A stretch of 64,000 nucleotides of DNA. Source: Cryptomeria japonica (lineage: Eukaryota > Streptophyta > Pinopsida > Cupressales > Cupressaceae). Below, in pieces: positions 45,390 through 56,666 of this stretch. The translations under genes and the position numbers were made by a program. The DNA is taken from NCBI RefSeq assembly GCF_030272615.1, contig NC_081412.1, positions 673,021,823-673,085,822 on the forward strand, written 5' to 3'. Positions within the stretch are counted from its first letter, which is position 1. The number at the start of each line of letters is the position of its first letter. Under the pieces are notes generated by a model. That model searched no databases and was not told the origin of the DNA. It saw only the letters and a list, made by a program, of their open reading frames with translations.

Positions 45390-48382
45390 ATCCATAATAA
45401 CTTAGTACAATAGGATGTAGTAGCAACATATTTTGCTTCTGCTGTGGAAAGTGAGATACAATCTTGTTTCTTACTGTGTCATGCCACAAGTCTATCACCA
45501 AGAAAAAATGTCGTACCATTGGTGCTTTTTCTTTCATCTACACACCCAGCCCAATCAGCGTCAGTGTAGGCTAGCAGAGTAAAATTGTCATTTCTAGGAT
45601 ACCAAAGACTAAAATTGAGAGTACCCTGAATGTATTTTAGTATCTTTTGAACAACTGTAAAATGAGACTATTTAGTAGCTGACTAAAATTTAGAAGCCAT
45701 ACACACTACTTGCATCAAATCAGGCCTAGATGCAATTAAGTAAAGTAAACTGGCTATCATTGACCTATACAAAGTCTGATCAACAATAAGGGTTTCATCA
45801 ATTTTAGATAATTTAGAGCCAGTGACCATAGGGGTACGTACTGCATTGCATTCAGCCATTTGAAACTATTCTAGCATATCTTTGGCATATTTTGTTTGTG
45901 AAATAAAAATACCATTTTCAAGTTGAGTAACTTGAAGTCCAAGAAAAAAAGATAGTTCTCCTAACATTGATGTTTCAAATTCAGAAGCCATTATTTTTGA
46001 AAAAAATTTAGATAGTGCATCATCATTACTACCAAAAATGATGTCATCAACATACACTTCTATAACAAGAATATCATTACCTTCTCTCTTGATATAATGA
46101 TTGCTATCCACACTACCTCTGATGAAACCATTCACTATCAAATGCGAATCCAACCCAGAATACCAAGCTCTAGGAGCTTGTTTAACGCCATAAAGAGCCT
46201 TTTTTAACTTGTAAACATGATCAGGTTTATCTAAATAAAAAATCCTTTAGGTTGTTCCATATAAAACTCTTCTTCCAGAAAACCATTCAAGAAAGTACTC
46301 TTAACATCCATTTGGTACACTTTGAAAATTTTAAAACAAGAATATGCTAAAAATATTTTGATTGACTCAATGCGAGCCACCGGTGCAAATGTCTCACCAA
46401 AGTCAACACCTTTTTGTTGAGCATATCCTTTGCACACAAAATGTGCTTTATTCCATACCACTTTACCACATTCATCTAGTTTGTTTCTAAAAATCCATTT
46501 TCCACCGATTACATTTTTATCTTCAGGTCTTGGAACTAACTCCCAAGTTTTATTTTTCTCAATCTGAATGATTTCTTCCTCCATAGATTTCAACCAACAG
46601 TCATCATTCAAAGCATCATTAATAGTCTTAGGCTCAAATTCAGTCACCAAACAAAATTGTTCAGCTATTTGAGCTTGTTCATCAAGTTTAACTCTTCTTC
46701 TTATAAAGATTCCAACATCTTTATCCCCAATAATCAAATTTTGAGGATGCCTCTTAGTAATAATCCTGGAGGGTGTAGATAGAGGTGATGTTACTTTAGG
46801 ACTTGATACACTCTCCTACTTAGTGTTTTCTTCTACAATAGGTTCAAGAGATTTGTCAAGTCTTAAAGTAGGCTCCTCTTCAACATCCTGAACATGATTA
46901 TTATCTTAAAAACACCTTCTCATCAAATGTGACATTTATAAACTCAATGATTTTATTCAGCCTTATATTGAAGCATTTGTATGCTTTACTATGTGTAGAG
47001 TATCCTAAGAAAATACCCTCATCTGACTTAGAATGAAAACTACCAAGATTTTCATCATCTCTTTTAATAAAACATTTCCAACCAAAGATTTTAAAATATT
47101 TAATAGTTGCAGAATGACCATACCATAGTTTGTATGGAGTGAAGTTAGACTTCACTCTAATCTATACTATGTTTAGGATATAAACTGTTATATGAGCAAC
47201 TTCTTTCCAAAACCTGTTAGGCAACTTGACCTCATCTAACATAGTTCTAGCCATTTCCTTGACAGTTCTATTTTTCTGCTCAACTACCCCATTTTGTTGG
47301 GGTATTCTAGCTGCAACATACTATCTTTTTATGCCATGATTTTCACAATACTCAATGAATTCTTGTGAAGTAAACTCTCTTTCTTTATTTGATCTTAAAC
47401 ATTTAAGTTTGAAATCTGATTCTTTCTCAACCAATTTATGAAAGATCTTGAATCTTTCAAAGGCTTCAGACTTATGTTTGAGAAAAGTTACCCAAACCAT
47501 TCTTGTGTAGTCATCAACAAACAACATGAAATATTTTTCACCATTAATAGATTTTGTCCTAGTAGGACCACATAGATCAATATGAACTAGGTGCAAAGGT
47601 TTAGTGGAGGAATGTTCTTTTGATTTGAATCTTACCTTTATCTATTTGCCTTTGACACATCCAGAACAAACAACATTTTCAAGTTTACTGAGTATTGGTA
47701 GACCTCTTACATTTTGATATTTACTGATTTTAACTAAATTTTTTAAGTTTATGTGGCCTAGATGTTTATTCCATAACCAGTTATCTTCAACTTGGCCCAG
47801 AAGACAAATAACTTCACTTCTTTCATGATTTGATGAGTCAAAGAGATTGTATATATTGCCATGACTTCTTAGTCCTGTTGCAATTGTTTTACCATATTTT
47901 GTTTTAATTGTACAACATTGTGAGTTGAAAGAAACTTTGTACCCACTATCACAAATCTGACTGACAATTAAAAGATTGTGTTTGAGGCCTTTTACATAAT
48001 ACACATCATGAAGTGGTGTATTATCATTTAGGAATAAAGACCCTCTACCTTTTATTTGTATTCTAGAGTTGTCTCCAAACTTTTCGACCCCACCAGCATA
48101 ATTTTCAAGTTTCAAGAACTTATCTTTATCTCCTATCATTTGGTTAGAACAACCACTATCAACAACCCACAAAGTCTTCTTACTAGAGAGAAAAGCAGTT
48201 TGGACAAGCATGGATTGTTCTATGTTATTAACCTGTTTGGGTTTCCAAAGTTTTCTTGTATTTGATTTATTTTGTTTGCACTCATTTGAAGTACGACCTA
48301 TAACATTGCACTTGAAACACCTGATTGTTTTAGGAAAACCAAAGTATTGATTTTGACCAAAACTTGATAATCTGTGCACCAT
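45390..48382 (-). pseudogene. Outer copia protease, integrase, reverse transcriptase, RNase H start (broken)
   Basis: On the minus strand: second knuckle-like C-x2-C-x4-R-x4-C (His lost) near 48320, protease V-D-S-G-C-S (about 48190), pre-integrase with L-G-H-I-N-L-K (about 47740), integrase 47596-46901 (D in L-V-H-I-D-L-C-G-P; the second Asp is replaced in L-R-S-N-K-E-R-E-F), reverse transcriptase 46737-45700 with Y-V-D-D-I-I-F intact, and the first half of RNase H to 45390. Stops or frame changes separate the pieces near 47640, 47320, 47157, 46900, 46230 and 45865. Confidence 0.92.
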
Positions 48383-48533
48383 AAATTTGCAGGTGCTAAC
48401 TTTATGACTGAATCTATTACAGAAAAAATAATATCCATTGAAGAAAGGATTAAACCTAAAATTGTTCCATTTTTTTTTAAATAGATGCTCCTTATTATCT
48501 ATTTTTATATTCTGACCTGCAGAATTTGAGCAT

Positions 48534-49809
48534 TCACCTATGTTGGTGAGCTTTTTTTTGTTTCCCTAGCATGTTATGCAAGCGAATAGTTCTTTCATGA
48601 TCTTCAACTTGTTTATTAAGAGAATTAATGTATTGTTTGAGTGTTAGAATCTCTCGTTCTTTATCTGAAAGGACTGACTTGAGATTCTCTATAACTCTTT
48701 TAGATTCATCTAACTCAGTTTTAAAAGAAGTAGTTAAGTTACCCAAACTTTTCTCCTTGGAGGAGACAAGTTTTTTTTAGTTTTTTAATTTCTTGAAGAG
48801 CACACAACAGTTCACCTTTGAGATTTATCTTACAGTTCTCAGAGTCTGATTGACTATTAGTTTTAGTAACTATTTTTTTGTTTGTGGTATTAGACAAACC
48901 AAATTTAGTCATGAACAACATTTCCCCTTCATCAACCAAAGAGTCATTTGACTCATCATCAAAGTCTTCTCTGTTTAGTGTAAGGGCATTGGGCTACAAA
49001 ATGACCAGCTCTACCACATCCAAAATATTTTAGAGGTTGTTTGTTTCTGAATTTTTTTTTGAGATTTCGTACTAATAGAGATTCTAAAGAATCAAACAAT
49101 TTTGACTCACTATCCACATCTACTTTCTTCTCTATTTTGAAAGCATACTCTTTTATTGATGAATTGGCATTATCACCTTTATTTGTTCTTATTTTAAATG
49201 CAGTCAATGTTCCTTGAATATCATCTAGGGTAAGCTTATTGAAATTTTTCTTTTCTTGTAAGGAAGAAATTTTTGTTTCATATTTAGGTAACAGAGTTCT
49301 AATAACCTTTTTAACCACTGTGAATTCTTCTACCTCTTCACCTAATCCTCTCATTCCATTTACAATTTCATCAATCCTTAGAAAGTAATCAACAACTTTT
49401 TCATCATCTTTCATTCTCATTTCCTCAAACTGAGTTTTGAGAGTGAGTATTTTTTACTGTTTGACTTTCTCATTTCCTTGAAAGATGTTTTCAATTTTTT
49501 CCCAAATCTCATGTGCAGATTTGCAATGCATAATTTTAACAAAGACATCTTTAGTGAGCCCACACAATATAGCATGTTTGGCTATAGCATTCATCACAAT
49601 TTTTTTTTTTTCCATTAGGATTTGTTGGTTAGTAACAAAATTGTGTATTTACTACAAACACTATTCCAGACATCTAGGTCTATAGATATCAGATATGTTT
49701 CCATTCTGATTTTATAGAATACAAAATCAATTCCATCAAACAATGGAGCTCTAGTAACAGATGACCCCTCTTGAGACATAACAGAAAAAACTTCCAAGAC
49801 CAGGATCAA
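48534..49809 (-). pseudogene. Outer copia gag with coiled-coil extension (broken)
   Basis: Gag begins near 49777 (M-S-Q-E-G-S-S). The capsid-like part runs through 49420-48990 and ends at a knuckle whose first Cys is Tyr (Y-x2-C-x4-H-x4-C). Beyond it, 48939-48534 encodes a Lys/Glu/Leu-rich heptad region (L-K-Q-Y-I-N-S-L-N-K-Q-V-E-D-H), as in SIRE-type elements, where an extended gag lies between the knuckle and protease. Stops at about 49615 and 48740 and a frame change break it. Confidence 0.85.
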
Positions 49810-49842
49810 TTCTAGGAAGATTTAAGAAATGCAGGACCCTAA

Positions 49843-49854
49843 GCTCTGATACCA
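49843..49854 (-). other. Outer copia primer-binding site
   Basis: GCTCTGATACCA (plus strand), i.e. TGGTATCAGAGC on the element strand, matching initiator methionine tRNA; 2 bp from the right LTR. Confidence 0.93.
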
Positions 49855-49856
49855 CT

Positions 49857-51459
49857 TGTTGGAAGTGGTTTCACTCTGAGAGGGAGGGGGGGTGAATCAA
49901 AGTGTAATAAAATTCAACAATAAAAACTTATGAAAAACTTGATAGACCTTTTTACACCAATACAACTTGCTTTAAATCAGAAACAAGAACTATTGATTAA
50001 AGATACTCAACCCTTACAAGATCTAAGAAGAAATATTAGGATATATTGACTAAACAACCTACATATGCTTCTATGAGATACATCTTTTACTGCAACTATC
50101 AGATGAACTAAAAAAACTTCACATGCAAGTGATGCTGCACATTTACAAACAAAAATTTGCATATAATGAATGACATAAATATCAGAGCTTGACCTAATGA
50201 ATAAATATGAAAAAGGACAAGATTTTCAAAACATTTTACAAGACACAAATTTCATGAGTGGAAAACCCTCATGGGATATAAAAACCACTTGTAACCTGTC
50301 AACTTTATTTCATCTAACAAATCCAACTTATCACAGTGGTGGAGTCTCTGCTCAACACTTTAAAATGTCAACAATAGTTTGAGAACAAATTCAATAGTGA
50401 AGTGTTTTGATGGAGTCTGAACTCAACATCTTACAACTTAAGAACCTAGGAAAAATTTTCTCTCAACACTGACCCTACAACTACATTGTATTTGCAGTTC
50501 CAAAATCATGATTCATACCAAATCATAGGAATGGTCTATGAAAACTTATTTGAGTACATATTATGTCAACCAAAACTAATTTAACATAATATAGCAGAAT
50601 GACAAAAAACACTCCCTTATAATTTCTTTTCAAAAGAAAACTTCTTACTCTGTTTTCAACATTCGATGCTCAAGACACTTAAAACAGAGCAGCTAAGTAG
50701 CGACTCCTGATTTTTTTCTTTTTTCACACCCACTTCTTTCATATTATACCAAATATATATTCATCCTCTTTTTAACATAAACCAGTAAAAATAACTTCCT
50801 TTGTAAAAATGAAATGCTCATAACTGAAGAACTGGCATGCAAACTACTTTTTCAACCGGCTATCAAGAAAACCCTTCTATATATCATTTTCCATTAAACT
50901 AAATCCTTTTTTATATATGGTTGAAAGAATACCGGACTATGCCGACAAAAAGTAAAAAAGAAACTGAAAATCCTGATTGCATCTTTTGCTTGAAGTACAC
51001 CTTCTATGCATGATGACAATAACCATTTCTGCTCGACGATATCACATTCACGACTTGGTGATAAACCAAAAAATAACTGCAACATCTGAAAAATAGTTAT
51101 CTGGTAGAGCCTTCAAAAACATACATGGCGGCTAGGGTTCGAGGAAATGCTTTCAAAAGAAAGCTAAACAACATGATATACAAGCCCCCAAAAAAACAAC
51201 AATGATATTTGAAATCCGAATAATATCAAGTGCCTAAAGTAAAAGTTGCCCACGTGCCAAAGGATATGCATTTAATCAAGTAACTCTCATGGACTCCATC
51301 TACCAAGTGGAATAGGATATGCATTTAATGAAGTATCCCCGTGAGCAAGTAACCACTACATAAGGAGATACACATTAATCAAGAAGTCAAACATCCAACT
51401 TGTCATCTCAACCATCACAAGTCCACATCAAGGACAATAACAAAGATAAGAGACCAACA
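49857..51459 (-). repeat. Outer copia 5' LTR (right)
   Basis: 1,603 bp from TGTTGGAAGTGG to AGACCAACA. It contains the GGGAGGGGGGGTGAATCA segment missing from the left copy; the inner element has a similar G-run plus TGAATCA at the same LTR position, so the two families are related. Confidence 0.92.
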
Positions 51460-51464
51460 ATTTG

Positions 51465-52283
51465 CAAGTGGATTTCGGTTAGATGGGCAATCAAAGGAAA
51501 TGTTTTGGTTTCTTTGCCACGTAAAGTTACATTTTGCTTCTCGTTCTCACTCAAGGAGGATAGTGTCATCATCCTGTCTTCTGGGCCATAGATTTTTTGC
51601 AAACATAAACTTCTTTGTATGTGGTAGTCTAGGTTTAAATTGGAGTCACACTTGGTGGGTGCTATTCAAACTTGGGTTCACCTCATTGGTCTGGCTTTGG
51701 AGATATAAGATGAGGAGATCATTACTAAGCTAGCTAATTCATTTAGACAATTCATCTCACTTAACACCATAACAAAGTAACATTCCAAGATGGTCTATGC
51801 ACATTTTTGAGTGGGTATTACTCCAAGCACTATGTTACTTGTGTCCATTGACATCAAGTCTCATCTTGGACCCTGGTCTCAGCCTCTGAAATATGAAAAT
51901 TCCACTCTTTTATGTCACGTTTGCTCCTTAGTAGGTCACCTATCTAATAAGTGCCATGTTGGAACTTCCAAATCTTCTTCTAAATTCTTCTTCTAAAGGG
52001 ACAGATGAGAAATCTCAGGGTTTTGTGACCACTGATGCAAACTTCAAATTATTTGATGGGTTCCTCTATGAATGTCCCCATAAATGCTTTGGCTCCAGAC
52101 TCAACTATGGGCTCTAGTTCATCCCCTAAGGAGTTGGCTGGAGTGAAGGCTCCCTATACTTCAGGGGATGACCACTCTACTCTTGATGTCTCTGAAGAAG
52201 TAATGTTCCCTATTCCTCTTAAAGAAAATACTGCCTTGGGGCTAGGATCTCCCTTAATGTCTATTGAGGCCCCTCACACTTAA
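51465..52283 (+). pseudogene. DUF4283 zinc-knuckle protein, C-terminal part
   Basis: Continues the frame cut at 35544. DUF4283 core: R-W-A-I-K-G-N-V, then F-S-F-S-L-K-E-D and L-S-S-G-P where the usual Trp is TAG (51589-51591). After further stops a zinc knuckle C-x2-C-x4-H-x4-C with all ligands is kept (about 51920-51965), followed by a Ser/Pro-rich tail with an 83-codon open piece at 52035-52283. The gene is dead; whether it was a LINE ORF1 or a host ORF1-like gene cannot be settled because its 3' side is overrun by the next copia. Confidence 0.72.
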
Positions 52284-52429
52284 GGTTTGGTCATGGTTCC
52301 TTTTATCTCTATGTCCTCTTCCCTAATTCATGATGGTATGGGTCTAGCGCCTGGGGTTTCACCCCTTATTTCTGCCACCCTTTTCATCACATGGGTTAGC
52401 CCTAAGATGCTATGCATTAATAATTGTTT

Positions 52430-52819
52430 ATATGTGGCAATTGGCCAAGTAATTACTATACACTCATTATGTATCCTCGTCAGGGTTTGGGGGCGCAACC
52501 CTAAGGAAAACAAAATTATCATTTTTAATGAAAAAAACTGACATTGAAAAAACCCTAAAATAACTGACTTTGAGTGTTGCCCTAAAAATTGATTGTTATA
52601 AGCGGATGGAATGTAAAAGGGCATTGTAATGGTATTGTATTAATTTATTGGATAATAACAAAAGATTGGATGGTTGTGTTCAGTGCATGGAGCCCATCTT
52701 GGGTGAACCACGTTAAATCTCTGTGTTATCTATATTATGCATTTTCCTTCATCTTTTATGTCTATATCTGTATATAATTATTAATTTTTATTTTCTCTAG
52801 ATCTACCTAATCCGTAACA
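52430..52819 (+). repeat. 5' LTR of a third copia element (left end uncertain)
   Basis: The right end is fixed by CCGTAACA (52819), followed 2 bp later by the primer site. The left end is an estimate: coding-like sequence of the DUF4283 gene fades near 52290-52430. No second LTR exists in the window, because the element is cut at about 55790. Confidence 0.5.
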
Positions 52820-52821
52820 AT

Positions 52822-52834
52822 TAGTATCAGAGCC
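52822..52834 (+). other. Copia-3 primer-binding site
   Basis: TAGTATCAGAGCC, one base off the tRNA-iMet complement TGGTATCAGAGCC. Confidence 0.85.
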
Positions 52835-52881
52835 ATTTATTTTTGTAAATTGGTAGGGACTCTCAAATTTGAGTGGGAGCA

Positions 52882-55790
52882 ATGGAAGATACCAAATTCA
52901 AGGTCGAGAAGTTCAACGAACTGAATTATCAATTATGGAAACTGTAGATGGAGGATTACTTATATGAAAATGATTTGTGGTGAGCATTGAAAGGAAAGAC
53001 AAAGAAACTAACAGCTATACCAAATGAAGATTGGGATATTCTGGACAAAAAGGCACTGGGAACCATTTGGTTGTGCCTTACACCATCTATGGCATGCAAT
53101 ATATCAAAAGCAACAACATTTGCAGATTTGATGTCGACACTAGCTAAACTGTATGTGAAACCCTCAACTTTGAATAATGTATTTCTTATGAAGCATTTAT
53201 TTAACATAAAAATGAGTGAGGGAGAATCTATAGCAGGTCATTTAAATGAATTTAATACAGTTACTAGCCAATTGACTTTTGTAAAGTTTAACTTTGATGA
53301 AGAGGTTAGGGCTCTCTTAATTCTATGTAACTTTCCAGAAAGAAAGAATAGCTTGGTTATGGCAGTAAGTAACCGTGTCTCTAGATAAACACTTTGAAAG
53401 TTGATGATGTTGTGGGTGTTTTCCAAAGTGAGGAAATGCAACGGAAAAGAACATCTGAGACTTCAACATCATCGGGTAGTGTTTTGAATGTAGAGAGTAG
53501 GGGAAGATCAAAGGAAAGAGGAAAAGGCTCTGAGCGTGAGAAGTCATGAGGGAAGTCAAAGAAAGGATGCTCTCAATCCATATGAAGAAAGGATTATTGG
53601 TATTACAAAAAGCCAAGACATTTATAGAAAGATTGTTGGTATCGAAAAAACAAACAAGGATATGGAAATAAAGATGACAATTAGGAAGTTAATGTTGCAA
53701 GTGATACTTTATAAGATGCCTTGATTCTGTGTTTAGATAATCTTAATGATTCTTGGGCAATAGATTCAGGGGTTTCATTTCATGCTACACCCCATAGAAA
53801 ATATTTTATATATTATGTTCAAAGTGATTTTGGACAAGTGTGTTTGGGTGATGATGAGCCCTATCAGATTGTTGGAAAATGCAAGATAAAGATCAAGTTA
53901 TAGAATGGAAATGACTTGTTGTAGGAGGTAAGGCATGTCACTAAAGGTGCATTAGTAGTAGCTAAAGGTGCAAAGGTAGGCACATTGTATTTATGTACCA
54001 ATAATACTTATTCTGCCTTAGCTGCTATAGAAAAATGTGTTGCAGGGACAACAACAATAGATGTTGTAAGGATAGATTCAAAATTGTGGCACCATAGATT
54101 TGGGCACATGAGTGAGAAAGGGATGAAAACCCTTCACTCTAAAAATTTGTTGCCAGGATTGACCCAAATTGATTTAGAATTCTATGAAAATTGTGCTTAT
54201 GGTAAATAGAAAAGAGTCATATTTCTCAAGGTTGCAAAAGAGAAGAAGAGAGATAAATTAGAGCTTGTGATTCAGATATATGGGAACCGACTCAGGTATC
54301 ATCTCTTGGTGGCTCTTTTTATTATGTTATTTTTATAGACGATATAACTAGAAAAACAGGGGTATATTTGTTAGAATAGAAATCAGATGTTTTCTGAAAC
54401 TTTTATGAAATGGAAAGCTTTGGTTGAGAATGTGACAAGAAAAAAGTTGAAATATCAAATCTGATAATGGAGGTGAGTATTGAAACAAATAATTTGAATA
54501 TTACTATTCTGTCATTGGAATCCGAAGGCAGAATATTGTTGTAGGAAACCCACAAGAAAATGGTGTGTGGAAGAGAATGAATATGACCATCATGGAGTGT
54601 GCAAGGAGCATGAGATTGCATGTTGGACTACCACTAATTTTAGGTAGACGCTATACATACTATTCTTTATTTGATAAATAAAGGATCTCAAAATCCTTTG
54701 GATGGTGGCATTCTAGAGGAGGCATGGACTAGCAAAAGGTAAACTATTCTTTTCTAAAAACCTTTATTTGTGAAGCTTTCTACCATGTTGATAAGGAAAA
54801 TAGAACCAACCTTGATGATAAATCTAAAATATGCACCTTCATTGGATATGGAATGGATGACTTTGGTTATCAATTATGGGATTTTTAAATTAGAAAATAA
54901 TTATAATTAGAGATGTTATATTCAATGAGAATGTCATGCATAAAGAACAGATGCATGAAAAGAAGCATGAATAGGTCAAAAGGGAATATGTGGTGCTGGA
55001 TGAGATTCTTGAAAATAAAATACCATTGGTACCTGATGCTTAGCAACAAAAAAATATCTCACAAACTCTTGTAAGTATTAGATGTTCTATGAGGTTAAGT
55101 AGACCTTCTGAAAGATTCTCTCCTTCTTTGTAATCTATTTTATTAACTGATTCTAGTGAACCGGAAGGATATGAAGAAGCAATGCAAGTGGATTCCAAAC
55201 AACAGTGGGAGCTAGGCATGAAAGAAGAAATGGATTCCTTGATGAAGAATCAGACTTGGGACTTAGTTCTATTACTTGTAGGAAAAAGAGCCTTGCCTAA
55301 TAAATGGGTTTACAGGCTAAAGGAGGAGGATGGAGGACAAAATTTAAGATATAAGGCTGAAATCATGGTTGAAGATTTATCATAGAAAAAGGGTATAGAT
55401 TTTGATGAAATATTTTCTCCAATTGTAAAAGTGACTTCAATTAGAATTGTTCTAAGTCTTGTGAAAGCTAGATGTTAAAATAGTGTTTCTCCATGGGGAT
55501 TTGGAGGAGGAAATCTACATGCAAAAACCATAGGGATATGAGGTCAAAGGTAAGGAGGAGTTAGTGTGTAGGTTGAGGAAGAGTTTTAATGGCCTAAAGT
55601 AAGCACCCCGATAATGGTATTTTAAATTTGATAGTTTCATGTCTGAACAAGGTTACCATAGATATTATTCTAATCATTGTGTTTATTCTAAGAGATTAGA
55701 TAGTGATAGTTATATTATTATGTTACTTTATGTTGATGGCATGGTTGTTGCTGGTGTTGGGTCTCAAATCAACAGATTGGATAGGTTCTA
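52882..55790 (+). pseudogene. Third Ty1/copia gag-pol (Tnt1-like), truncated and decayed
   Basis: Gag from ATG 52882 (M-E-D-T-K-F-K-V-E-K-F) with early stops, a long open piece 52987-53388 (L-D-K-K-A-L-G-T-I-W-L), a knuckle near 53600 with its Cys residues changed to Tyr, protease W-A-I-D-S-G (53755), pre-integrase L-W-H-H-R-F-G-H-M-S (54090), integrase pieces to 54900, reverse transcriptase from 55182 (W-E-L-G-M-K-E-E-M-D-S-L) to Y-V-D-G-M near 55735, where the catalytic box has D-G for D-D. It ends abruptly at about 55790 at the LTR of the gypsy element, which therefore inserted later or deleted the rest. Confidence 0.88.
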
Positions 55791-55796
55791 AGGAAA

Positions 55797-56563
55797 TGCC
55801 AGTCCCTATGGTCAAACCTTCCAATTGACTCGGCCAACATGTAGAGTGAACCTGTTTGGTTGCTTACTCTCTCACTTTAGGCTCTGCAGGACCTAGGCGG
55901 GTATACCTATTCACTGAATGTCTCCAATAAACAGTGCTTTTTATAGCAGATATGTTATCCTAATCTGATATCTCCTGATCTTGAAATGGCATGAGTTCCT
56001 TGAATGGAGATATAGCAGATGAGTTCAAGATTGTTGTTATGATAATTGTTTGTTTTGTGTTTCTTAATTACCTCTATAGCTGTTAAAATAACTAATTATG
56101 AAAGAAATGATGAGTATAACCTGAGATTTTAGCCAGTGCCTTCTTCACTGTTTGGGTTACAGAGTCATCACAATTTTCTTCAGGACTTATAGTGCGAATC
56201 TGTGAGACAGTTTTTTAATTCATCCCTTATGAACTTGTCAGTTACTATTTCTTTTAAAACCAAATGAATGCTTATATTATGTGCTGATTGAGTGAATTTA
56301 ACCCTACCCTTAAGGGACCAGTCAATTAAGCTTTGCAAGGAACGATTACAATCCGCAAGCAGAACTTTTCTTGCAACATTATAACATAAAGCATAGATCT
56401 GATCTTAAGAACATGAATAACCTTATCTTTATCAGACAATATCACAGACGATTGCCAAAAGAAAATGAAATAATCCACAACACATATGCAAGGAAACAGT
56501 AGATCAAGATTTGTATTCCATTATAGTTTGTACACAGAAGACTTATAGGCTGTTACTGTTTCA
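55797..56563 (-). repeat. Probable 3' LTR of the gypsy element
   Basis: Non-coding block between the end of copia-3 and the purine tract. On the minus strand it starts TGAAACAG directly after a purine-rich run (56564-56595) and contains a TATA box CTATAAAAAGC (about 55938-55948), expected in U3. It can end CA at 55797. The partner LTR is outside the window, so limits are provisional. Confidence 0.55.
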
Positions 56564-56595
56564 CTCCTAATCCTATCTAATATCCTCCCTTTTCA
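56564..56595 (-). other. Gypsy polypurine tract
   Basis: The plus strand here is pyrimidine-rich (CTCCTAATCC, then CCTCCCTTTTC), i.e. purine-rich GAAAAGGGAGG on the element strand, immediately upstream of the putative 3' LTR. Confidence 0.6.
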
Positions 56596-56666
56596 TTACA
56601 AAAATCATTCTCATATATATATGAGGACGAAAGTTTTTTCACGAAGAGACACGACTTTTCAAAATA

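Larger units (their letters stand above)
35545..51459 (-). mobile_element. Outer Ty1/copia element (SIRE-like), split by an inner copia
   Basis: LTRs 35545-37116 and 49857-51459 both run TGTTGGAAGTGG to AGACCAACA. A primer-binding site complementary to tRNA-iMet (49843-49854), a purine tract next to the left LTR, and gag-protease-integrase-RT-RNase H on the minus strand complete it. Target duplication is GTTCG (35540-35544) against ATTTG (51460-51464), two transitions apart. Without the inner element it is about 8.46 kb. A coiled-coil stretch between gag knuckle and protease recalls SIRE/Maximus. Many stops: inactive. Confidence 0.93.
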
